Shown piece by piece: positions 53,441-63,140 of a DNA stretch of 64,000 bases; the stretch's first letter is position 1; each line of letters starts with the position of its first letter. The translations under genes and the position numbers were made by a program. The stretch covers positions 380,563,289 to 380,627,288 of the forward strand of contig CM066033.1 of NCBI GenBank assembly GCA_033557465.1, written 5' to 3'. The notes under the pieces were generated by a model that had not been told where the DNA came from, searched no databases, and saw only the letters and a program-made list of their open reading frames with translations. Origin of the DNA: Ichthyophis bannanicus. Lineage: Eukaryota; Chordata; Amphibia; Gymnophiona; Ichthyophiidae.

Positions 53441-53700
53441 GAGGAGAAGCGGCGGCCAAAGCCTCCATTTCCAGGTGGATCAGGGAAACGATTGCATAGG
53501 CATACATTTAGAAAGGCAAACCTGTGCCAGTGGGGTTCCATGAGCATTCCATGAGGGCACAGGCGGTCTCATGGGCGGAGTATAGTTTAGTGCCGCCGGT
53601 GGAAATCTGTAGGGCAACAACGTGGTCTTCACTTCACTCCATACCTTTGCTAAGCATTATTGCCTGAATGTCCAGGCGGCAGGAGATGCTTGCTTTGAGT
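53440..53700 (+). pseudogene. DIRS recombinase C-terminal remnant (copy 3)
   Basis: AAAKASISRWIRETIA (53449-53499) parallels ATSKASIACWIREAIAA of copy 2. Across stops and shifts it is followed by HSMRAQAVSWAEY (HxxR box kept) and EICRATTWSSLHS. The final Tyr region is shifted. Confidence 0.68.
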
Positions 53701-53763
53701 CAGCTTTGCTTCAGGCCAGTTGTGCAGGTCCCTCCCGTTAATTTAACTGCTCTGTTACATCCC

Positions 53764-53866
53764 AGAGGTGCGGGACTGGACTGGAGGGATGATAACGAAG
53801 TTGAAATTAGATTTACCTGCTAATTGTGGTTCCTTGAGGAACTCCAGTCCAGTCCTGGATCTCTCC
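53764..53866 (+). repeat. Internal complementary region of DIRS copy 3
   Basis: GAGGTGCGGGACTGGACTGG repeats the right terminal text, and CTGCTAATTGTGGTTCCTTG with AGGAACTCCAGTCCAGTCC is the complement of the right terminus (54302-54340). The two sit head to head, as in DIRS copy 1. Confidence 0.78.
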
Positions 53867-54216
53867 CTGGAGTATGTCTTTTGATGGAGTATGTCATTTG
53901 GCAGACAGGCCGTTCTGTGTTCCCAGCCTGCAGCTGATTTCCTTTGTGGTGGTCATAGTTGGGGAGGGGGAGCTGAGGAGCATGCTGGGGTCAGTATTGT
54001 TTGGGGCAAACCGGATGAGTGGTTGGTCCCTTGTCCCATGCCGTAAAGCCCAGAAACTCCACAGGGAAGCCTCTCCATTCTGGGGGGACAGGGGATTCCT
54101 TCTGGGTGGGGGGTCAGTAAGGTTATTTAGTTATAGTCTGGTTTGCTTATGTTTAACTACTTAATTGTTGCTCCCGTGAGTCTGCTTTGTCAATAGGTTA
54201 CTGGGACTGGTGGGCT

Positions 54217-54338
54217 GTGCCAGCTGCATAAGTACACTAGTGTCATCAAAAGATGACATGCTCAGTCTCCAAGCTGCTGGAAGAGGTGCACTACCCAGAG
54301 GTGCGGGACTGGACTGGAGTTCCTCAAGGAACAACAAT
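54217..54338 (-). repeat. Right inverted terminal repeat of DIRS copy 3
   Basis: Reverse complement of 51965-52080. The outer edge continues TTAGCAGGCAAGTC, found complemented in the ICR. Confidence 0.85.
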
Positions 54339-54365
54339 TAGCAGGCAAGTCTAATTTCACCATTT

Positions 54366-55245
54366 CACCGTCCTAACTGTTCCATTAACTGCCAGATGGC
54401 TTGACCTGGAGTAAAGGTAACTCTTCTGACAGTGTCCCTACATACTAACAACTTGATTTCCAGATGATCCAGTAAGTCTTGCAATCCATGTCTTATGTTT
54501 GTTATGTTTTATTTTTTAAATACATGATTCACAATGCTGATGCTTCGCTGTGGTCCAGATGTCTCTGTTTTTAATATCTCATGGTCCTTACTGTGCTGCT
54601 CTAAGTTTATTAGTTGTACCTGGGCTTGCTTTTAGCCCATTTTAAGGCTCTCAGCTTGGGACTGGCAATTTTGAATTTTCCCCTTTATCCTTAGCTCCCT
54701 AACCTCTAGATCTAAGGAGTGAGAATGTACTGTCTCAGTTCTGAGCTTTCTTCATATTTGCCCATAATAGACACAGACAGCCCAATATTTCTTTTCATGG
54801 ATTAATAACGGAGTATGGTATACAATCTCTCTCTAACTTAGCTTCAAGGTCATGACTCCCACATCCAGAAGTCAGTCCTAAATCTTTTATTAATCTTATC
54901 AAGAGTGATGGATTATTTAATTCTGGGCATGTGCTGAATGGTTTTATTCCAGTTTATTACTAACCCATTTCTTAAACATGATTTTAAGAGTTAGCAACCA
55001 ATAATGTTTTTTCTCCTTTCTGCTGGTACTAGGGCAAGTTGTCTTAGGTTTTTGTATGCTAGAAATATTTCTCTTTTGTAGAGAAGAGATTAGATAGACA
55101 AAAGGAATTCAGCAGAGATTCAGGGAGCTGGACAAGAAATGTCATTTTGAGAACTCTTCAGAAATACAATTGAGAAAGCAATCCTAGCAAGCAAATGGTA
55201 TCCGAACAGAGCAGGAGAGGAATTTAGATAATAGAATTCCCAAGT
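54366..55245. other. No recognised feature
   Basis: A/T-rich sequence without supported coding frames, tandem repeats or terminal inverted repeats. Probably unique intergenic sequence or very old repeat. Confidence 0.4.
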
Positions 55246-55680
55246 GTCATAGTAACATGGTATATGATAGCAGATAAAGACCAGTATGGTCATCTAGTCT
55301 GCCCACTAAGGTGGCTTGAGTGGTTGTACCTGCTGCTTCGTGCAGGTCATCTCCCCTCTGTTTATTGAAGTATGAAAGATATTTAAGGTTATTTTGATTT
55401 TATCCTATTGCTGTAAAGGGATCCGCTGTGTCTGTCCCATGCCATTTTGAATTCCATCACTGTATTTCCCCCTACCACCTCCATCGGGAGGGCATTCCAT
55501 GCATCCACCAACCTTTCAGTGAAAAAATATTTCTTGATGTTGCTTTTAAGTTTACCGTCTTGCAGCTTCATCATATGCCGTCTAATTTTACAGTTTCCCT
55601 TTCTTTGAAAAAGGTTTGTCTGTTCATTAATACCCCTTTAAGTATTTAAAGGTCTGTACCATATCTCCCCTATTCCTCAG
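55246..55680 (-). mobile_element. CR1 LINE 3' fragment, antisense
   Basis: On the minus strand: a CR1 ORF2 C-terminus (KKYFFTERLVDAWNALP and EFKMAWDRHSGSLYSN, ending at stop 55389-55391), then the 3'UTR with a single copy of the segment that is tandemly amplified elsewhere (AGAGGGGAGATGACCTGCAC, about 55345-55364), then TAGATGACCATACTGGTC and the 3' end GTTACTATG. It is 5'-truncated. It serves as an unexpanded reference for the satellite origin. Confidence 0.9.
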
Positions 55681-56503
55681 TTATAAAGCCAAGAGTTCAT
55701 CACAGCACAGGCCAGCAGACAGGAGGAAATGTGGACCAGTCAAGAGGAAGATAACCGTTTTCAGGGACAGATATGAGGTGACTGATTTTTCTATGTGTGA
55801 TCAGGCCCAGATCTTGCTGTTTTCTGTTTAACTTGCATATACTAAATGGTTTTGATTATTCACAGACTTTTACATTATTGTTTTACTATTGGAATATTTT
55901 GTTTAACTGTATCTTGCTATGACTGTACTGCTTGGATGATTAACGATCTGTAGGTTTAGTTTTAGTATTTATAGAACATTACTACTTCACACAGCACTGT
56001 ACAAAATAAACTCAGACATCTATTACAATTAATGGTCGCCCAGAGCTTTACAGGTTCAGTAAGCTGGATATATCTATATAGCAGTTTTCATCTGACTGTT
56101 AATGCTAACATCACTTATTGTAAGATCATGTAGTAGGCAACTTCCTCTGGGAGGATACATAACAAAAATAATTATATACTTAGAAAAGAATCATTACCTC
56201 TAGGATAGATATTTTTGTAATGTCAAGACCTTGATTGTAGAGAACACTTTATCACTGCGGAATTCCAGTTGCCATATTGGTCTTGCAGAAAACTGGATTC
56301 AGCTGTGACCTACATGGTCTTGAATGGTCTTTGTAGTGCAACATCCCTTAACTCTTCTTTTCCTTCTCTGTCCTTGTCACATGCTGGGTGTTTTTCCAGA
56401 ACCATGCACAAGTGATAGCTCTGCTGCAGCCAGGTCCTTTGTAATCCAGTAAAAGACATTACACTTTCATCTAATCAGAATCTGAACGCATGTTGAAATT
56501 TAT
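55681..56503. other. No gene; possible old interspersed repeat
   Basis: 55965-56060 (ATTTATAGAACATTACTACT, CACTGTACAAAATAAACTC, CCAGAGCTTTACAGG) looks like a common vertebrate interspersed repeat. The remainder is A/T-rich without supported features. Confidence 0.3.
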
Positions 56504-56853
56504 CAGCCCTTTTACTAAAGTGGGCTGTAGTTTTGCACCTAACGCATGAATAACATGAAAATTCACAAACGTTAAGTGCAAAGCCACTATGTTAACTGTT
56601 GGGGGCATGGAGACAGGGTGCCATTACTGTGGGTTCACTCACCTTGACCTCTTGAGGAGCAGGTAATTGCACCTACCTAATTGCAAGAGCAGGGGCGGCT
56701 CAAGGCAGTCTGCTGCCTGAGGCGAAGAATGAGATGGCGCCCCCCCCCCATCACCTTAGAGGGGGGCGGGGCTTTTTCAAAAATCCAAACAGAGACTGAA
56801 CCAAATCAAAAAGCCGATTAGATTATATGGAGGAAATGCAAGATGTTTGCACA

Positions 56854-57293
56854 CAGGGCCGTATCGAACTGCAATTGCGCCTTATGCGACTTGCAACTCG
56901 GGCGCACGCCCCCTCTCCCCCTATACCTCCATCCAGCGCTGCCTGCTCTTTCCCTGCTGCTGCCGCCTTCTGTTTTTTTCACGGCGGCGCCAGCAGCAGG
57001 GAAAGAGCAGGCAGCACTGGACGTAAGTATGGGGAGGAGGAGGGGGGGCATGCACCCAATCTGAAAGGCGCCGGCACTCTAAGCAGATCTGTCCCTCCCT
57101 GCTCTGACATCGTGCCGGAGGAGGGAGGGACCAGACCTGCTTAAAGTGCTGCGAAAAGGCTTTTGGCGCATTTTAACTGCCTGCTATTGTCCTGCCAGCG
57201 GCAGCAGGGCAACAGCAGAGAGCCGAAATGCGCCCCCCAAGCCTTTGAGCCCTGTGCGGCTGCACTGCTTGCACAGGGCTAGGTACGGTCCTC
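56854..57293 (+). mobile_element. Small hAT-type element nested in hAT copy 3
   Basis: 440 bp with a perfect 8-bp duplication TTTGCACA (56846-56853 and 57294-57301). The ends CAGGGCCGTATCG and AGGTACGGTCCTC are a partial inverted match. Its middle has a palindrome (56938-57020) with GCTGCCTGCTCTTTCCCTGC in one arm and GCAGGGAAAGAGCAGGCAGC in the other. No transposase. Confidence 0.8.
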
Positions 57294-58659
57294 TTTGCAC
57301 ACCAAGGAACTAAAAGACAGCAAGAATCAATAGCACAGTTTATAAAGCTAAATTATAACCCATTTTTATTTTGTTATAAACTGCGTTATGGTCCTCCCTT
57401 TTTCTTTTTCAGCATATATTTTGCATCCACAGTAGGTGCAGAGCAGGACCAGGACATTCACCCACAGAACTCAATATAAAAAGAAAATCTGATTCTGATC
57501 ATCTCACTAACAACAATAACAACAACAACAACCACTATTCTCCAGTATCAGGCATATTGTGAACTAATAAAAAACCTTACAACAAAAAGCAAACCTACCA
57601 TACCATATTTGCACAAACTTCCAAAAGTCACATAAGGAGCCCATCCAAAAAAAGCGTCACTGTAAATACTACAGTGGGCCCTGGAACATCCATACACCTA
57701 TTTGAAAAGCTGAACAAGTCAAATTACTACAGTATAGTATAGATCTTTATATACAAACTGCATGTTAACAGAACACCTGACCTCAGTCACACACGCACAA
57801 CATCAACCTTCACCAAGTACAGAATAAGTAACCACAATCTAAAGTAAAAATAAAAATATGTAGACAAAATTTAAACTGAAACCACAAGAAGCCAGAGTCC
57901 ACATGCAGTGCAACATCAGATAAATAAGAGATGCAGTTCCCCAATACTGTGTAAAATATAAAAATAGCACAAAGTCCAATCACCAAAATTAAATAAAATT
58001 ATTTTTTCTACCTTTGTTGTCTGACCATTTTATTCTCTGATCATGCTGGTCCCGATCTGAGGCTTCTGCTTCCTGTCTTCTCTTAGCTCTCTTTCTGTGG
58101 TTTATGGTCCATGGTCCATCTGCCATTTCTTATCTCTTCTTTTGTCTTCTTCACTTCCTTCCATCAGCCCATTTCCAGTTTCAGTAACCCTCCCCAGTAT
58201 CAGTCCCCTTTCCAGTCCTCCCCTCCCAGTACCTTCGAATGTCAACCACCTTGCATTCCAATGACTGCCACTTGTGTCCATTCCCTTCCAGACCACCTCC
58301 TTTCCCACTGTCCAGCCCCTTCTAGTCCAAATACCATCCCAGGTATCAGCTCAGGTTCACTCTCAGTGCCACCCCCCAGTCAGTTCCCTTCCAGCCACCC
58401 TACCCTCTGTCCATCTCTCTTCCAGTGCCATTCACATGTCAGCTCCCTTCCAGCCTCCTCCCTATTACCCAGCTACCTACCACTCCCATCCCCAAGTGTC
58501 AGCTCCCTTCCAGTCCCCCTTCAGTACATTCCAGATGTCAGCTCCTTTACAGCCCCCTCCTTCCCTTCCTGCCCCATCCTTCCCCTAGCAGACCCTCTCA
58601 GTATCCACTCCCTTCCAGTCCTATTCTACCATCCCCCCCCCCCCCCCGCATCAGCCCAT

Positions 58660-59600
58660 TTGTAGCCCTAGCCCCTAGTTTTCTTCCAGGGCCAGCAGCA
58701 CTCTCCTCCCCTCCCCTATTAGCCCATTTCCTATCCCAGCCAATTTCTAGTCCTATCCCCTTTATCAGCCCACCCCAGTCCTAGCCCCCCAATCAGCCCA
58801 TTACCAGTTGTAACCCTCCAATAAGTCCATTTTCAGTCCTAGCGCCCCAATCAGTCCATTTCCTGTCCTAGTCTCCTCCCATAGTCCATTACCAGTCCTA
58901 ACCCCCCCATCAGCCCATTTCCAGTTCTAAACCCCCATCAGTCCATTTCCAGTCCTAAGCCTCCCCCAACAGCCCATTACCAGTCCTAGCCCCCTCCGAT
59001 CAGCCCATTTCCAGTTCTAACCCCCCCGATAGCCCATTATCAGTCCTAACCCCCCTCCTGATCAGTCCATTTCCAGTTCTAAACCCCCATCAGTCGATTT
59101 CCAGTCCTAACCCCCCCCATCAGCCCGTTTCCAGTCCTAACCCCCCCCCATAGCCCATTAACAGTCCTAGCCCCCTCCCGATCAGCCCATTTCCAGTACT
59201 AACTCCCCCATAACCCATTACCAGTGCTAACCCCCCATCAGCCCATTTCCAGTTCTAACCCCCCCTGATAGCCCATTTCCAGTCTTAGCCCCCCTCCTGA
59301 TCAGTCCATTTCCAGTTCTAAACCCCCATCAGTCGATTTCCAGTCCTAACCCCCCATCAGCCCATTTCCGATTCTAACCCCCCCCCATAGACCATTACCA
59401 GTCCTAGCCCCCCTCCCGATCAGCCCATTTCCAGTACTAACCTCCATCAGCCCATTTCCAGTTATAAGCCCCCCATAGCCCATTACCATTCCTAACCCCC
59501 CATCAGCCCATTTCCAGTTCTAAACCCCCCAATCAGTCCAGTTCCTGTCCTACCCCCCCCCCCCCATCAGTCCAGTTCCAGTCCTAGACCCCTCCCCCCA
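58660..59600 (+). repeat. C-rich minisatellite in hAT copy 3
   Basis: Irregular 20-25 bp units of CAGCCCATTTCCAGTCCTA plus C runs, the same unit family as 9060-10470. Less regular related text extends left to about 58140. Frames across it are Pro/Ser-rich artefacts. Confidence 0.87.
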
Positions 59601-59639
59601 ACCCAGGGAAATTGAAAAAAAAAAAACCTCCAGCGTAAG

Positions 59640-59980
59640 AAGCAGCTGCAGAATGAGGAGCCCTGCGGCCGCCCGCCCGCCCCCCCCCCCCCGGAGAGCT
59701 TACTGGTTTCCCCGGCTCCACTTTGCAGAGCTGCGGCAAAGGGACAGTGTTTCCCTTAACCACGGCTCTGTTAAAGCTGAGCCCACGGCACTGATGGGAA
59801 ACAGGAAGTCTTGTTTCCCATCAGCACCTCGGGCTCAGCTTTAACAGAGCCGCGGTTAAGGGATACACTGTCCCTTCACCGCGGCTCTGCAAAGCGGAGC
59901 CGGGGAAACCAGCAGGTTCTCCGGGGGGGGGGCGGGCGGGTGGCCACGGGGCTCCTCATTCTGCCGCTGCCACCGCTGGA
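59640..59980 (+). repeat. GC-rich palindrome in hAT copy 3
   Basis: Arms of about 165 bp are centred near 59806 (CTGATGGGAAACAGGAAGTC and its mirror). The inner arms contain GAGCCGCGGTTAAGGG against CCCTTAACCACGGCTC. Same central CTGATGGGA motif as the other two copies. Confidence 0.9.
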
Positions 59981-60356
59981 GCAGTAGCGGCAGCTGCTTC
60001 TTGCGCCGGAGTTTTGGTTTTTTCTTTTATTTTTAAGGCTGAGTGAGGCGGTGACGGCGGTCTTTTTGGGGGCAATTTTGCCGCCCCAAAAAAGTCGAAA
60101 AAGCTTCTGCCTGAGGCCACTGCCTCACTTGGCTTCATTATAGAGCCGCCTATGTGCAAGAGTGACAGCGTGCAGTGTTTACCCCCATGCTGATGGCAAG
60201 GCATTCACAATGCCCACTTGTCCATTTACCACCCCAACATGCAAGGCACAGTATGGAAATCAGCCCATGATAACAGTTACCGTGGGACCCGGCACATGAT
60301 TACTGTGTGCCAAAGTCCACACTAAATGCATAGTGCACTTTAGTGAAAGGCCCCCT

Positions 60357-60437
60357 TAGTATTTCAAAAATAAACAGTGTGAAAAGGGAATGGCTGGGCA
60401 GTGCATTTTTATCTCCCAGGCCGCATGAAAGCTTCCA
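60357..60437. other. Short spacer, nothing recognised
   Basis: Eighty bases between the MITE and the SINE with no structure seen. Confidence 0.3.
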
Positions 60438-60556
60438 AAGGTGGAGGAATAGCCTAGTGGTTAGAGCACTGGCTTGGTAACCAAGAGACTAGAGTTTGAT
60501 TGCCACTAGCACTCCTTGTGGCCTTGAGCAAGTCACTTACCCTTCCATTGCTTCTG
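60438..60556 (+). mobile_element. tRNA-headed SINE (MIR-like)
   Basis: A tRNA-like head has an A box TAGCCTAGTGG (60450-60460) and a B box-like GAGTTTGATTGCC (60492-60504), the internal RNA polymerase III promoter elements. The body GGCCTTGAGCAAGTCACTTA (60520-60539) is the conserved MIR-type core. The 3' part is truncated or diverged after 60556. Confidence 0.72.
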
Positions 60557-60706
60557 ACGAAAGGCCTGCCAGTCTACTTCTGGTCACACGGCCAAGAAAA
60601 AACAGGAGTTGCTGTGTCACCAGGAGTCTGCACTAACTCAAGGGTATTGACTTCTAATATGGAAACTTGCGTATCTCTAGTCTTACTAATCTGTTATATT
60701 TTTTTG

Positions 60707-61993
60707 AAGGTGTGAATAAACAGGTAGACAAAGGTGAGCCAGTGGATATAATGTATTTGGATTTTCAGAAAGCCTTTGACAAAGTCCCTCATGAGAGACT
60801 CTTGGCGAAATTAAAAAGTCATGAGATAGGAAGCGGCTTACTAGTATGGATCGAGAATTGGTTAAGAGATAGAAAGCAGAGGGTAGAGCTAAATGGCCAG
60901 TGGAGAAAGGTGAATAGTGGAGTACCCCAGGGATTTGTGCTGGGGCTGCTGCTTTTTAACATATTCATAAGCGAAAAAAATGAGTGAGGTAATCAAATTT
61001 GCAATTGACACAAAATTTATTCAAAGTTGTTAAAAAACATGATGATTGTGAAAAATTGCAAGGGGACCTTGATAAACTGGAAGACTGGATGTCCAAATGG
61101 CAGATTTAAATTTAATGTGGACAAGTGCAAAGTTATGTAGCTAGGAAAGAACAACCCAAACTATGGTTATACAATGCGAGGTTCCACATTAGGAAACACC
61201 AACCAGGAAAAAGATTTAGGTGTCTTTGTGGATAACGCATTGAAACCCTTCGCCCAGTGTGCAGCGGCAGGCAAGAAAGCAAATAAAATGCTAGGAACCA
61301 TAAAGAAAGGAATGTAGAATAAAACTAAGGATATTATAATGCCTCTTTATCGTTCCATAGAGTGATCACACCTTGAATATTGTGTGCAATTCTGGTCGCT
61401 GTATTTTAAAAAGGATATAGCTGAATTAGAAAAGGTGCAGAGAAGAACCACCAAAATGGTAAAGGGGATGGAAGGATACCCCTATGAGGAATGGTTTAAA
61501 AAGTTAGGGCTCTTCAACTTGGAAAAGAGACAGCTGAAGGGAGATATGATAGAGGTCTATAAATTAATGAATGGAGTGGAACGGGTAAACATAGATTGAT
61601 TGTTTATGCCATCAAAAAGTAGAAAGACTAGGGGGCACACAATGAAGCTATAATGTAATCCATTTAAGACTAATAAGAGAAAATACTTTTTCACTCAACA
61701 CGTAATCAAACTCTGGAATTCGTTACTGGAAGATGTAGTAAAAGTTGTTGGTGTAGCTGGATTTAAAAAACATTTGGACAAGTTCCTGGAGTAAAGGACC
61801 GTAAACCATTATTAAAGAGGACTCAAGGAAATACACTGCTTGCCCCAGGACAAGGACTGTGGAACCTGTGTGTTTTTTTCTTTTTTAGGAACCTGCCAGG
61901 TACTTGTGACCTGGGTTGGCCACTGTTGAAAACAGGACACTGGGTTTGATGGACCTTGGTCTGACCCAGTATAGCATTTCTTATGTTGTTATG
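60707..61993 (+). mobile_element. CR1-clade LINE, 3' half (RT to 3' end)
   Basis: RT motifs YLDFQKAFDKVPHERLL, WLRDRKQRVELNGQW and SGVPQGFVLGLLLF (60745-60955) lie in one frame to a stop at 60985-60987. The catalytic box then reads FAIDT instead of FADDT (about 61000), so one catalytic Asp is lost. Decayed connection text follows, then an open C-terminal stretch (61384-61599) with [19 protein letters not shown] and [18 protein letters not shown]. The 3' end is GATGGACCTTGGTCTGACCC then CTTATGTTGTTATG, a standard CR1 terminus with a degenerate octamer. It is a different subfamily from the copy at 1428, with no 51-bp unit. Confidence 0.9.
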
Positions 61994-63016
61994 CTCTAAA
62001 GGAGTGCTTTCATCCAGTGGACAGTAAAGGTTGGTCCTAGAATGTTATCTGTAAAATAATTCTCTGAAATATTGGGCTTAGCATGAGCTAAGAGAATATT
62101 TCCTCCCCCTCAATAATTCATTTCTCTGCTGAGTTTATCATAGAGCCTCAAGCTCCTCCAATGACTTCATAATAAAATCCAAACAAAGGGTTAGAGGGTA
62201 GTTGGATCTAATGGACCTGAACAAGGTTATCTAGAAATCAGAGCAAATATTTTCTAAATAAAAATAAACTATTTTTCTACACACCAAAATAGCATTTCGG
62301 CTTAGTCTGCTTCTTGAGTCAGCTAGGTTCCAAGTTTACTTTAAAAATGCAAAGAGAACATGAGAAATTATACTATGGCTCTCAGATACACATGCAAATA
62401 CTGATTTTAGAAAGCTGCTATTTATCATGGAGATCTACATCATGCAGAAATTTCAAGGGGACATGGCCTGGGCAGGCCGAAAATATGAATGTGTATTTCC
62501 CATTATACAAGGGAAATATACATGTATACCAAAAGATTTCCACTGGCTTTTGCACCTGTCCTGAGGCATGCACAAGTGGCAATTAAGGGGCAGGTACAAA
62601 AGGTACCCACCACCAATAGCCCCTGCCAGGCAAGAACCCCACCCTAATCCCCTTATCCCACCAGGCAAGAACTCCCCACAATCCCAACCTGCACCAGGCA
62701 AGACACCCCCCCCCCCCCCGACTTACCTCCGCAATCCCTGGTGTATAATGGTATAGGGCAGGGGCAGTCCCTACTCACTCCTGCCCTGTAGGGTGTTGGC
62801 TTCAAAATGGCATCAGTTGACCACTAGCGGTAGTCTCTCTCAATAGTGCCACTAGGGGTCAAGTAACCAAAGAAGTGCATTTGTATCTTTATTTGGCAGC
62901 TTGACCACTAGCAGCAATATCATGAGACTATGCTTAGGGGCCAACCAGCACCATTTTGAATCCAACATCGATGGGGGAGCACAGGCCTGCAGATTACTCT
63001 TGCCTCATACCTCTAG
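61994..63016. other. No recognised feature apart from a C-rich run
   Basis: 62610-62720 has loosely repeated CCAGGCAAGAACCCC-type text and a run of C (62706-62719). The rest shows no supported frame or repeat structure. Confidence 0.35.
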
Positions 63017-63138
63017 AGCAGGGGTTCTCAATCCAGTCTTTGGGATAGTCCTAGTCAGTCAGGTTTTCTGGATAATCGCAATGAATATAGATGAGAGAAA
63101 TTTGCATGCAATACCTCCATTGTATGCAAATCTCTCAT
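63017..63138. mobile_element. Foldback MITE remnant
   Basis: AGCAGGGGTTCTCAATCCAG, then CAGTCAGGTTTTCTGGATAA and a short inverted core (AGAGAAATTTGCATGCAATA against GTATGCAAATCTCTCATAT). This looks like the first arm and loop of a palindromic MITE whose second arm is missing. The break coincides with the L2 tail at 63141. Confidence 0.5.
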
Positions 63139-63140
63139 AT

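Larger units (their letters stand above)
51945..54365 (+). mobile_element. Internally deleted DIRS element (DIRS copy 3)
   Basis: 2.4 kb bounded by inverted terminal repeats (51965-52080 and 54217-54338), with an internal complementary region at 53764-53866. It retains the 5' part of gag and the 3' part of the recombinase; RT, RNase H and most of the recombinase are missing. It abuts DIRS copy 2 and is of the same broad family (shared CAGTCTCCAAGC and CAGTCCAGTCC). As a short element with both ends and the ICR it would depend on enzymes from full-length copies. Confidence 0.8.
56690..60154 (+). mobile_element. Non-autonomous hAT-type element (hAT copy 3)
   Basis: A 3465-bp insertion with a perfect 8-bp duplication TGCAAGAG (56682-56689 and 60155-60162) and ends CAGGGGCGGCTC and GAGCCGCCTATG (10 of 12 inverted). 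Same design as copies 1 and 2: A/T-rich part, C-rich minisatellite (58660-59600), palindrome (59640-59980), no transposase. It contains a smaller hAT at 56854-57293. Its terminal sequences differ from the other two copies, so it is a related subfamily. Confidence 0.85.
56504..60356. mobile_element. Foldback MITE split by hAT copy 3
   Basis: The left part (56504-56681) starts CAGCCCTTTTACTAAAGTGG. The right part (60163-60356) ends CACTTTAGTGAAAGGCCCCC, whose reverse complement matches the left end. The two parts join at the TGCAAGAG duplication of the hAT insertion. Without it the MITE is about 380 bp. No frame. Confidence 0.65.

Noticed and set aside
60450..60504. A genuine tRNA gene
   Set aside because: A and B boxes are present but the stems do not pair well, and a MIR-type core follows directly, so it is a SINE head.
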